Virus record (IMG/VR): IMGVR_UViG_3300034063_001054
Location: 124,001 to 188,000 of that record
Source: a virus
Direction: 5' to 3' (one strand)
Length of the DNA: 64,000 nucleotides
Made by a program: the position numbers and the translations under genes. Within the stretch, counting starts at the first letter, position 1, and each line of letters opens with the position of its first letter. Shown here piece after piece: positions 44,831 to 52,852 of the stretch. The notes under the pieces were generated by a model. It was not told the DNA's origin and did not search any database. It worked only from the letters and a program-made list of their open reading frames with translations.

Positions 44831-46074
44831 ATCAATCTACCACTTGTTGTTACGCCAAATTTTTCTCCTTCCATTTCAAAAACTAAAGTTCCCTTTTTGT
44901 TTTTACCAATAAGTTTAGCGGAGGGGTATTTGTTCAAAAATCTTTTTGAAGTTGATTCTTGTTTAAAGTTTTCGGATAACCTTTCCAACTTACTTTCATT
45001 AATATTTTTTGGAGTTTCATTGAAATACTTTTGTAATATTCTGTCAACTTTTGATTCAGATACACCATATCCCATTTCTTTCATCCTCATTTTGTGTTGA
45101 CGTTCCTCAAAACTTTCTCTTCTTCCGTGTCTTGGGTACATTTCAGCCATTTCACCTTCTGGTGCAACTGGTATTTCAGGTTCAGGTAATTCTTCACCAC
45201 CCATCTCAGGTTCAGGTAATTCTTCACCACCCATTTCAGGTTCAGGTAATTCCTCATCACTCATTTCAGGTTCTTCAATTTCTTCCCCCTCTTCAAATTT
45301 TGAAGTAATTTCTTCAATGTCGTCAGGTTCAAGTTTACTTAAGTCCAAAGCAGACAAAATTGAATTAATAACATATTTTACATCTTGGGATGACATATCA
45401 TTATCTTCATCAGTACCAAATGTTCTAAGTTTTTGAGCTAATTTACCAGTAAGTTTTTGAATACTTTTGAAAGTAACAACATCTTCCTCTTGTGGAGTTT
45501 CACCCTCACCATCCATAGGAACTTCATCATCCATTGGCATCTCATCTGTCATAGGTTCTTCAGCGGGTAATGGTTCTTCGATAGGCATTTCAGTTTCAGG
45601 TGTTGCTGGTACAGCTGGTGGTGTCGCAGGTGCTGCTGGTGCTGGTGGAATTTGAGTTTCTTCTTGTTCATTGGTTTCACCACCTTTTACTAAAAAATAT
45701 TTTTTGTCATCAATATTTTCTTGTTCGTTAAATAATGACAAGTTTCCTCTATAACCCTCATTTACATTTACCTCTTTCACAATAAGGTTTAAACGTTTCA
45801 ATGCTTGTGAATAAGACGAATAATACTTTCTATTTTTCATCGGCTCAATATATTCACTAACTGATTCGGTCAACCCTTTTTTAATAACATATCCATTTTT
45901 TTCTTTTGTGATATGATATGTATTTCCATCAGCTAATGTTTTTGAATATTCTAAAGATTCACTCTCGTTAATTGACTGAGGAGTATTTAAATTATATTTA
46001 GAAATTTCCAAAATCCTTTGAATTTTTTCCATTCCTCCTAATTTTTCACTACCAATAGGTTTTAATTTTCCCAT
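44827..46074 (-). CDS. Acidic proline-rich putative core protein, 415 residues
   Basis: N-terminal helix (MEKIQRILEISKYNL...SINE), a long Ala/Pro/Glu/Met-rich low-complexity middle (PAAPATPPAVPATPE; GEELPEPEMG repeated), then a folded-looking C-terminus with KRFLNKYPSAKLIGKNKK and FGVTTSGRLI. Acidic repeats like these mark scaffold or internal head proteins of large T4-like phages. A late element lies 30 nt upstream. Function unproven. Confidence 0.65.
   Translation of the reverse strand: MGKLKPIGSEKLGGMEKIQRILEISKYNLNTPQSINESESLEYSKTLADGNTYHITKEKNGYVIKKGLTESVSEYIEPMKNRKYYSSYSQALKRLNLIVKEVNVNEGYRGNLSLFNEQENIDDKKYFLVKGGETNEQEETQIPPAPAAPATPPAVPATPETEMPIEEPLPAEEPMTDEMPMDDEVPMDGEGETPQEEDVVTFKSIQKLTGKLAQKLRTFGTDEDNDMSSQDVKYVINSILSALDLSKLEPDDIEEITSKFEEGEEIEEPEMSDEELPEPEMGGEELPEPEMGGEELPEPEIPVAPEGEMAEMYPRHGRRESFEERQHKMRMKEMGYGVSESKVDRILQKYFNETPKNINESKLERLSENFKQESTSKRFLNKYPSAKLIGKNKKGTLVFEMEGEKFGVTTSGRLI
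45174..45274 (-). repeat. 30-bp tandem repeat, three copies
   Basis: Three adjacent 30-bp units encoding PEPEMGGEEL-type decapeptides in the acidic core-like protein. In-frame. Confidence 0.85.
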
Positions 46075-46104
46075 ATTTCGATTTTTTTGTTATTATTTTT
46101 TATA

Positions 46105-46112
46105 TATAAATA
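46105..46112 (-). promoter_or_regulatory. Late promoter-like element
   Basis: Sense strand ACATATTTATATATAAAAAA, 30 nt before the ATG at 46074. Confidence 0.55.
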
Positions 46113-46135
46113 TGTACAATTAATCAATTCTACAT

Positions 46136-46936
46136 TTACTCAATAGAAAGTTTATTATCTATAAGTTTTAAAGGCGTTTTATATAATTTGTCAATATACC
46201 CATTTCTTCGTAATACTTTAAAAACCAAATTTTCCAAGCTCATTTCACCACCCCCTTTTAAACCACTTAATCTAAACTTTTTAAGTTTATTTTTAAATTG
46301 ATTTAGTGTTTTTTCGATTGTGTCAATATCTTGGTCTTCCATATTTTTTATCGAAGAATCAATAGTTCTCATCCATTGTTTAGATTTATTTTTTACATCT
46401 TTCAAATCCACTTTAAAATCAAACCTTTTGGGTGTTTTTAACCATTCATCATTCAGTAACGAATAAACACCTCCACTGATACCTTGCATATCAGTATCCT
46501 CAATGAAAAACTCAACATCAAAACCAAACATTTTTACATCTCTTTTTTGATTGAAAATTACTTTTTTCAAATCAAAATATTCAACGTACATATCTTTAAG
46601 TTCATTGGAAAATTGTTTGTAATCAACTAATATGTGCACGTCAATGTCTGAGAACTTAGACCAATTATAGTTAGCTATTGAACCAACTACAATAATGTCT
46701 TCAATAACAACGTCAATGTCCAAACTTTCAATAAATTGGTAAGTTATCTCAAGTAAATTTTTTCTAACCTTTGGGTTTATTTTATATTTCTGACCTTCAG
46801 GGTCACCCATATGTTTTTCATTTGGTAGATACCATATTTTTGGATACAACTGGTCTTGTACCTCGAAACTACTTAAAATATTTTCAATATTATCCATGTC
46901 TGATAAATATTCACATACATTGGAAATATACATCAA
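46136..46936 (-). CDS. Nucleotidyltransferase-fold protein
   Basis: 266 residues. IIVVGSIANYNWSKFSDIDVHILVDY is the pol-beta superfamily signature: GS followed by D-x-D about ten residues on (motif spans ~82-107), and a later DVEFFIED supplies the third acidic residue. The helical C-terminus is unassigned. Such proteins add nucleotides to RNA, protein or small molecules; phage copies are common and uncharacterised. Overlaps the upstream KTSC gene by 4 nt. Confidence 0.78.
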   Translation of the reverse strand: MMYISNVCEYLSDMDNIENILSSFEVQDQLYPKIWYLPNEKHMGDPEGQKYKINPKVRKNLLEITYQFIESLDIDVVIEDIIVVGSIANYNWSKFSDIDVHILVDYKQFSNELKDMYVEYFDLKKVIFNQKRDVKMFGFDVEFFIEDTDMQGISGGVYSLLNDEWLKTPKRFDFKVDLKDVKNKSKQWMRTIDSSIKNMEDQDIDTIEKTLNQFKNKLKKFRLSGLKGGGEMSLENLVFKVLRRNGYIDKLYKTPLKLIDNKLSIE

Positions 46937-47175
46937 ACCTTTTTGTACTTGTAATTTTTAGCGATGGTGGAACTAAAAAACTTACCTTGGGATTCCGATA
47001 ACCTGAATCTAGTGTAAATTGTGTGCGGTACTTCATCATATTCATATTTAGTTCCATTTTTGAATTCAACAATCATTTTTTTAGTTGCTGTATCATACTC
47101 ACTTCTTACTAAATTACTTGATTGTACTTCATTTATAATTTTTGTACCTACTATTTCTTCTTTTAATATTGCCAT
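46933..47175 (-). CDS. KTSC-domain protein
   Basis: 80 residues matching the KTSC domain: SSNLVRSEYD, MIVEFKNGTKYEYDEVP, and LSESQGKFFSSTIAKNYKYKKV at the end (KFFSSTIAKNY core). The domain is named for a Lys-Thr-Ser-Cys tail region of bacterial lysyl-tRNA synthetase-associated proteins and is often found alone in phages. Function unknown. ATGA overlap with the nucleotidyltransferase gene suggests co-expression. Confidence 0.8.
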   Translation of the reverse strand: MAILKEEIVGTKIINEVQSSNLVRSEYDTATKKMIVEFKNGTKYEYDEVPHTIYTRFRLSESQGKFFSSTIAKNYKYKKV

Positions 47176-47191
47176 TTTTTTAAATTTAAAA

Positions 47192-47214
47192 AACCCCCAT
47201 TTATATCGGGGGTT
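47192..47214 (-). terminator. Terminator after the UVR-motif gene
   Basis: AACCCCC/GGGGGTT with 9-nt loop and a T-rich tail on the minus strand, 5 nt past the stop at 47219. Confidence 0.8.
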
Positions 47215-47218
47215 AATG

Positions 47219-47656
47219 TTAATTAATTTTTTTTAATTCATCTCTAATTTCTATAGCCCTTTCGAAATCTTGTTTTTCAATAGCTATTTCCATTTCTTTT
47301 TTGAGAGTTTCAATTTTCCCTTTGTTTTTCTGAAGTTCTTTTATTTCGTCTCTGATTTTAGCCGCCTGTTCAAAATCTTGGTTTTGGATACATTCGTTTA
47401 ATTTAGTTTCCAAATCCCTCTTTGTATTTGAATTAGATGCTGACCATTTTGTGTTAGGGTTAATCACAAAATGAATCGAAGTAATAATTCCATCCTTTGT
47501 CTTTCTAACTGAATTTCTTAGTTTACTAAAATCAGTATCAATGTCATCATACTTTAAATTCTCCAAGAAACTTTCAAATGGAATTGTTGGTTTATGTTTT
47601 CCACCGAAAATCTCATCCAAAATTTTCTCAAATTTTTTATAAAAATCGTTATCCAT
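47219..47656 (-). CDS. UVR-motif protein, McsA-like Clp adaptor candidate
   Basis: 145 residues. Two consecutive UVR motifs in the C-terminal half: CIQNQDFEQAAKIRDEIKEL and AIEKQDFERAIEIRDELKKI. UVR motifs mediate UvrB-UvrC contact and, in McsA and ClpC, adaptor-unfoldase contact. No CxxC zinc fingers of McsA are present; the N-terminal ~85 residues are of unknown fold. It is divergently transcribed from the ClpC-like gene, across a 166-bp region with inverted repeats, which supports a ClpC-partner role. That link is inference. Confidence 0.72.
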   Translation of the reverse strand: MDNDFYKKFEKILDEIFGGKHKPTIPFESFLENLKYDDIDTDFSKLRNSVRKTKDGIITSIHFVINPNTKWSASNSNTKRDLETKLNECIQNQDFEQAAKIRDEIKELQKNKGKIETLKKEMEIAIEKQDFERAIEIRDELKKIN

Positions 47657-47740
47657 AATAAATTGTTTGTTATTAAGTTTATTTTACTTAGTATTGTACG
47701 AATTATATACCAATTAATTAAGATAATCAATAATGTCACT

Positions 47741-47775
47741 TTGTAATTAAAAATACTGACATTTTGTCATTACAA
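47741..47775. promoter_or_regulatory. Nested dyad in the UVR/ClpC divergent region
   Basis: Inner palindrome TGACA-TTT-TGTCA (47757-47769) framed by TTGTAAT (47741-47747) and ATTACAA (47769-47775). A likely repressor operator or RNA hairpin. It lies 48 nt before the ClpC-like start and 85 nt from the UVR gene start. Confidence 0.55.
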
Positions 47776-47822
47776 GATTGTTGAAAATACCAAATAAAAC
47801 ATTATTATTAAATAAAAAAGTT

Positions 47823-49853
47823 ATGATAGAATCTAAAGATGGAGATTACTCAAGTAAAGGTAAGGGCGACACACCAGTATTAAATAATTTTGCAAAAGAT
47901 TTGGTTAAACTTGCGGAGGAGGGAAAATTAGACCCTGTTGTAGGTAGAGATAGAGAAATAACAAGAATAGCCCAAATATTATCAAGAAGAAAGAAAAATA
48001 ATCCAATTATAATCGGTGAACCAGGTTGTGGAAAAACCGCTATAGTAGAAGGTTTGGCCTTGAAAATATTGAATGGAGATTGTCCAAGAAATCTAATGGA
48101 TAAAAGAATTATGTCCTTAGATATGACCTCAATTGTTGCAGGTACAAAATATAGAGGACAATTTGAGGAAAGAATGAAGGTGATTATAGAAGAACTACAA
48201 GCCGCCCCAAATATCATTTTGTTTATCGATGAAATCCATCAAATTGTTGGTGCAGGTAATTCATCAGGTTCATTGGATGCCTCTAACATATTTAAACCAG
48301 CCTTAGCAAGAGGGGAAATCCAATGTATTGGTGCAACCACTTTGGATGAATATAGAAAGAATTTTGAAAAAGATGGGGCATTAGAAAGACGATTCCAAAA
48401 AGTAATTGTTGACCCATCAACTAAAGATGAAACATTACAAATTTTATTAAATGTCAAAGACAAATATGAAAATTACCATAAAGTAAATTATAGTGATGAT
48501 GTACTTAAACTTTGTGTTGATTTAGCAGAAAGATATATTACAGATAGAGAATTTCCGGATAAGGCATTTGACATTATTGATGAAGTCGGAGCAAGAAGTC
48601 AGGTTGAAATTAAAATGCCCCAAATTGTGGAGGATTTGAAAACACAAGCCCAAGAAATAAAAAAACAAAAAATAGATGTTGTAAAAAGTCAAAACTATGA
48701 ACTGGCTGCAGATTTAAGAGATAAGGAAACAAAAATATTAGATAAGTTAGAAGAGGAAAAAAAGAAATTCGAATTTGATTTATTAAACAAAAAGAAAGAA
48801 GTTAGTGTGGAACTAGTTTATGAAGTTGTATCTAATATGACTAAGATTCCTGTCTCAAAAATGGATTCTGATGAAACTAATAAACTTTCATCTCTTGATA
48901 ACAATTTGGCTTCGAAAGTTATTGGACAATCAGAAGCTGTTCTTAAAATCGCAAAAGCAATAAGGAGAAATAGATTGGGGATTAAAGACCCTAATAAACC
49001 AATTGGTTCATTTATTTTCTTAGGCTCAACAGGTGTGGGTAAAACTTATTTAGCCAAACAATTAGCTAAGGAAATATTTGGTAGTGAAGAAAATCTAATC
49101 CGTGTTGATATGTCAGAATTCCAAGAAAAACATTCAATATCAAGATTAATTGGTTCACCTCCAGGTTACGTTGGTTACGATGAAGGGGGACAACTTACCG
49201 AACAAGTGAAAAATAAACCATATTCAGTTATTTTATTCGATGAAATTGAGAAAGCAAATAAAGACGTGTTTGCAACGTTACTCCAAGTTTTAGACGATGG
49301 ACATCTTACTGATGGTCTTGGAAGAAAAATTAATTTCAAGAATTGTATCATTATTATGACCTCAAACCTTGGTGTCAAAAAACTACAAGATTTTGGTACT
49401 GGTGTTGGATTCAAAACAAACGCGAATGTTTACATTGAAGAGGAACATAAAAGGGATATGTTAAAAAAGGAATTGCAGAAATTCTTTGCCCCTGAATTCC
49501 TTAATCGTATTGATGAAATTATTGTTTTTAATACATTGAAGGAAGACGAAGTAAAACAAATTGTTAAATTAGAGGTCGATAAACTAATTAAAAGATTAGA
49601 AGGTTTGAATTATAATATTTCTTGTGATGATTCAGTTTTAGAATTAATTTCTAAAGTTGGTTTTGATGAAACATATGGTGCCAGACCAATCAAAAGAGCA
49701 ATTCAAGATAAAATTGAAGATTTTGTATCAGAAGAGGTGTTAAATGGTAAAATTATAGAAAATGAACAATACATTCTAACCGTAGATAATGAAAGTATAA
49801 TTTTCAAAGAAAAGGAAACCAAAAAAACCAAAAAGAAAAAAGGGACTGAATAG
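47823..49853 (+). CDS. clpC: ClpC-like AAA+ unfoldase lacking the N-domain
   Basis: ATG at 47823 chosen over an upstream in-frame TTG. 676 residues, two AAA+ modules: Walker A GEPGCGKT (~65-72) and B LFIDEI; second Walker A GSTGVGKT (~401-408) and B ILFDEIEKA. The middle region has a UVR-like SQNYELAADLRDKE (~289-302), as in ClpC and unlike ClpB. The second module keeps the ClpP-docking tripeptide VGF (~528-530). The ~150-residue Clp_N domain that binds adaptors is absent. It would unfold substrates for a host ClpP. Divergent from the UVR-motif gene. Terminator overlaps the stop. Confidence 0.88.
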   Translation: MIESKDGDYSSKGKGDTPVLNNFAKDLVKLAEEGKLDPVVGRDREITRIAQILSRRKKNNPIIIGEPGCGKTAIVEGLALKILNGDCPRNLMDKRIMSLDMTSIVAGTKYRGQFEERMKVIIEELQAAPNIILFIDEIHQIVGAGNSSGSLDASNIFKPALARGEIQCIGATTLDEYRKNFEKDGALERRFQKVIVDPSTKDETLQILLNVKDKYENYHKVNYSDDVLKLCVDLAERYITDREFPDKAFDIIDEVGARSQVEIKMPQIVEDLKTQAQEIKKQKIDVVKSQNYELAADLRDKETKILDKLEEEKKKFEFDLLNKKKEVSVELVYEVVSNMTKIPVSKMDSDETNKLSSLDNNLASKVIGQSEAVLKIAKAIRRNRLGIKDPNKPIGSFIFLGSTGVGKTYLAKQLAKEIFGSEENLIRVDMSEFQEKHSISRLIGSPPGYVGYDEGGQLTEQVKNKPYSVILFDEIEKANKDVFATLLQVLDDGHLTDGLGRKINFKNCIIIMTSNLGVKKLQDFGTGVGFKTNANVYIEEEHKRDMLKKELQKFFAPEFLNRIDEIIVFNTLKEDEVKQIVKLEVDKLIKRLEGLNYNISCDDSVLELISKVGFDETYGARPIKRAIQDKIEDFVSEEVLNGKIIENEQYILTVDNESIIFKEKETKKTKKKKGTE

Positions 49854-49865
49854 TCCCTTTTTTTA
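49839..49865. terminator. Bidirectional terminator overlapping the ClpC stop codon
   Basis: AAAGGGACT-GAAT-AGTCCCTTT with T runs on both sides; the TAG stop is in the loop and descending arm. It serves the plus-strand ClpC gene and the convergent minus-strand gene at 49866. Confidence 0.9.
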
Positions 49866-50537
49866 TTATTTTATTAATTGTTTGAATCTATCAATTTCCT
49901 CTTTTAAATTTTCTTCTTTTTTCTTTTCCTCTGTACCCTTTGTTTCACCTGTACTTGTTAAAGGACTTGTTGACTTCTTAGTTGTTGTAGTTGTTGTAGT
50001 ATCAAAATCAACCACTTCAGGTTTACTCAAATCTTCTTCAGGACTCATTTCATCCTTTGACATCATCAAATCTTTACCTATTTGCGCTCTCTTTGAACCA
50101 GGAACAACATCTAATCGTTGTCCACTCAATTTTTCAGTAGATAAAAGATTTATTTCACCTAAAGCTTTTTTGTAACCAGGAAAAAATGGTTCCCACTTTG
50201 TAATAACAAAATCCAAAAGTTTTAACAATCTCATTTTTTTCTCAGGTGCGATTGATAACTTATCAACTCTTGGTTTTAACTCCTTGAGTTCTTCCATAAA
50301 TTTTTCAATGTCATCAAGTTCTTTAATTACTTTTTGACTTCTATTTTTAATTTTACTCAAAAATTTAAAATAACCAAAACTTTCACCTTTCATAAAACCT
50401 CTTACACCTTGGAAAAAGTCACTAGCTTTAGTACCACTTAGAATTTCGTCTAATTCTTCTGTTTGAGATTCAGTTTCTAAAATTATATTAGATAATCTTT
50501 CGATGTCACTTTCATTAATATTTCTATACTTACTCAT
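49866..50537 (-). CDS. Putative late internal protein, 223 residues
   Basis: N-terminus MSKYRNINESDIERLSNIIL is of the short targeting-helix type seen in other late genes here. A helical middle (FKFLSKIKNRSQKVIKELDDI) is followed by a Thr-rich linker and the C-terminal EENLKEEIDRFKQLIK, which closely resembles the end of the LytM-like protein at 54817. Late element 12 nt upstream. Family unknown. Confidence 0.65.
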   Translation of the reverse strand: MSKYRNINESDIERLSNIILETESQTEELDEILSGTKASDFFQGVRGFMKGESFGYFKFLSKIKNRSQKVIKELDDIEKFMEELKELKPRVDKLSIAPEKKMRLLKLLDFVITKWEPFFPGYKKALGEINLLSTEKLSGQRLDVVPGSKRAQIGKDLMMSKDEMSPEEDLSKPEVVDFDTTTTTTTKKSTSPLTSTGETKGTEEKKKEENLKEEIDRFKQLIK

Positions 50538-50549
50538 AATTTTTTTATT

Positions 50550-50557
50550 TATAAATA
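50550..50557 (-). promoter_or_regulatory. Late promoter-like element
   Basis: Sense strand CTATATTTATAAATAAAAAA, 12 nt before the ATG at 50537. Confidence 0.6.
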
Positions 50558-50578
50558 TAGTAATATATGAAAAAAAAA

Positions 50579-51370
50579 TTATTTTTTAGTGTATTTTTTT
50601 GTACCCAACTCAGATATCATTTTCTTAGCAATATCCAAAGTATTATATACATCATCAACAATTACATATTCGTGTTCTGTGTGATAGTTGTAATAACCAA
50701 CAGCAAAGTTTATACAGGAAAAATCAAATAGTTGTTTAAGTGCGTAAACATCAGTATAAGGGTGGGATTGGTATTTGTTTCGACTATTAAAACCCTCCGT
50801 TAATACTTTGTCACATTTATCGAAGAAATCACTACCCTTATCAAATAGTTTGACACCCATACAATACTCACTGACCATCCAATTACCAGGAGCATCAAAT
50901 TGCATAACATAACCAACATTTGAGAAGAAATCTTTATCGGCTTTTTTTGACCCATGACATCCTGTTTCTTCCGATACAAAGAAAGCTGCTTTGACATTTG
51001 GTAATTGTTTTAATAACTCCAAACAAACATAAACACCACATTTGTCATCACCCCCAATTCCAGTGGGTAATCCTTGGTCATTAAAAGCCTTTAAGGCCAT
51101 CTTTAATTCGTTTTGGTCATTGGGTAACATCATCTCACGAATATTGATTGTATCGAGCTCGTGAACGGTATCTGTGTGGGCAACGACACAAGGAAAATAT
51201 TCAACCTCATCAGTTTGTTTGGTTGCATAAACATTTCCCATCTTATCAACAAAATAAGGAATATTATTTTCAACCAACCATTCGGTTAAAAATTGAATCA
51301 TTAAATCCTCTTTATATGTTTTTGTGGGGACAGATAAAACCCTTTTTAAAAAATTGATATTTTGTTCCAT
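50579..51370 (-). CDS. M20/M42-type zinc peptidase
   Basis: 263 residues with the two-metal ligand set: VVAHTDTVH (His, Asp nearby), GIGGDDKCG (bridging Asp), VSEETGCHG (Glu pair), FDAPG (Asp) and YHTEHEY (distal His). The family contains cytoplasmic aminopeptidases and tripeptidases (PepT, M42). It is shorter than PepT because the dimerisation domain is reduced. A phage peptidase next to a Clp-type unfoldase could finish peptide recycling; that link is inference. 8 nt from the upstream 464-residue gene. Confidence 0.82.
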   Translation of the reverse strand: MEQNINFLKRVLSVPTKTYKEDLMIQFLTEWLVENNIPYFVDKMGNVYATKQTDEVEYFPCVVAHTDTVHELDTINIREMMLPNDQNELKMALKAFNDQGLPTGIGGDDKCGVYVCLELLKQLPNVKAAFFVSEETGCHGSKKADKDFFSNVGYVMQFDAPGNWMVSEYCMGVKLFDKGSDFFDKCDKVLTEGFNSRNKYQSHPYTDVYALKQLFDFSCINFAVGYYNYHTEHEYVIVDDVYNTLDIAKKMISELGTKKYTKK

Positions 51371-51379
51371 AGAACAATA

Positions 51380-52774
51380 TTACATAATTCTTTTCAATCT
51401 TTTTACTAAACTTTCAAAAAGTTCTGGTGAATGTAAATAATTAACAAACTCTTCTATTGTGTAACTTCTTCTTTCTCCCCTTCCTGATGATTTATTCCAA
51501 TGAACTATTACTACTTTTGAGTCGTCTTTTCTAATTTCGTCAATTCTGAATGAATTTTCCGTGTTTGGTAATTTATATTGACCACCAATTTGGTAACCCA
51601 TATCATTAAGTTTTTTCAATACATCGGCATAGTTTTTGAAGGCCTCAAACTTTTCAGGTTCATCTTCTATTTCTTCTAATATTGTATCCAATTGGTCACC
51701 AACAACATCATTAAATTGTTCAAAATCAAAATCCCAACTATCCATAGCCACTTCATTATAATAACCAATATCTAAGTCCATTTCTTCACCCAATTCCTTA
51801 AATAGTTCAACAATTGTTGCTTGTTTACTTTGAGTTTTTTTATATAAACTTAATAGGATATTTACGGTTGTCACATAATTTGTAAAAACACCTGATTTTC
51901 TGAAAACCCCATATTGTTGGAATACATCCGCAATATCTTTTATACCAATTTCTTTGATTTTTTCTACTGCGGATTCGTTTCTTAATGAATTGTACTCATC
52001 AGCAATCCTTTCACCAACCACCGGAAAATTGGTATCTAAGAACTGAACAACACTCTTATTATATTTATCCTCATCTTTGTCTTTTAAATCTTTTACACCA
52101 GGAATTAGAAATGAAACAATATCATCCAACTTTTTTTTGTTTTTATCATCAAATGAACCAAACATATAACCTTCTTTCCAATCGTCCCAAGTCATATCAC
52201 TAGGTATCAAATCAAAAGAACTACCATAATAACTATTTCCAAATATAGACCCCAATATCCTTGCATCCCATTCACCTTCTTTATAGTCAAAAAAAGATAT
52301 ATATTCATCAGCATCAAACATAAGTTGAATCATACTCTTACCAGGATTCTTTTCGTTAAGTGTCATCCCATTTAAAGATTCATCAATGCTTCTCATATCC
52401 CATTTATCATATTTTTTACCCGCCTTAATTAATAACAACATTTCATAAGGGTTCTCAGGTTTAATGAACTCAACAAGTTTCGATTCTAATTGTGGATAAT
52501 CCTCAATTACATCCATAAAGTTATTTACCATCCCATCAAAATCCAACACATCAGTATAGCCATTTCTTACTTGATTCAATACATAACTATTCTCACCATC
52601 TTTATCAACGATTAAATAGACATCACCATATCTATTGAACTTATTATATTCTCTCTTCAATTTTTCAGAAGCGTAGTAGTCCATAGCGTCATACCCTTTC
52701 ACTTTGATAAATAAAACCTTATCATCCTCAAATTTAATCTCTGATTCTTCATCAGCTAATTCCTTCGGTGTCAT
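51380..52774 (-). CDS. Large hypothetical late protein, 464 residues
   Basis: Acidic, soluble, not recognised. It has several Asp/Tyr-rich stretches (FDYKEGEWDARILGSIFG; DMTWDDWKEGYMFGSF), a central helical part and a C-terminal SH3-like segment (GGQYKLPNTENSFRIDEIRKDDSKVVIVHW across ~405-435), ending LFESLVKRLKRIM. The late element is 16 nt before the ATG. Co-transcribed with the peptidase gene. Virion or infection-stage role unknown. Confidence 0.65.
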   Translation of the reverse strand: MTPKELADEESEIKFEDDKVLFIKVKGYDAMDYYASEKLKREYNKFNRYGDVYLIVDKDGENSYVLNQVRNGYTDVLDFDGMVNNFMDVIEDYPQLESKLVEFIKPENPYEMLLLIKAGKKYDKWDMRSIDESLNGMTLNEKNPGKSMIQLMFDADEYISFFDYKEGEWDARILGSIFGNSYYGSSFDLIPSDMTWDDWKEGYMFGSFDDKNKKKLDDIVSFLIPGVKDLKDKDEDKYNKSVVQFLDTNFPVVGERIADEYNSLRNESAVEKIKEIGIKDIADVFQQYGVFRKSGVFTNYVTTVNILLSLYKKTQSKQATIVELFKELGEEMDLDIGYYNEVAMDSWDFDFEQFNDVVGDQLDTILEEIEDEPEKFEAFKNYADVLKKLNDMGYQIGGQYKLPNTENSFRIDEIRKDDSKVVIVHWNKSSGRGERRSYTIEEFVNYLHSPELFESLVKRLKRIM

Positions 52775-52790
52775 AAAAAATATTTTTCTT

Positions 52791-52798
52791 TATAAATA
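52791..52798 (-). promoter_or_regulatory. Late promoter-like element
   Basis: Sense strand GGTATTTATAAAGAAAAAT, 16 nt before the ATG at 52774, back to back with the tmRNA promoter. Confidence 0.6.
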
Positions 52799-52800
52799 CC

Positions 52801-52831
52801 TTGGTTTATTCATTATTTATATTTATCCTTG
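52801..52831 (+). promoter_or_regulatory. Host-type promoter of the tmRNA gene
   Basis: TTG (52801-52803), 20-nt spacer, TATCCTTG (52824-52831; one mismatch to TAnnTTTG). Expected start is about 15 nt before the mature tmRNA 5' end. Confidence 0.6.
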
Positions 52832-52852
52832 TATAAAGTTAATTGAAAATAT

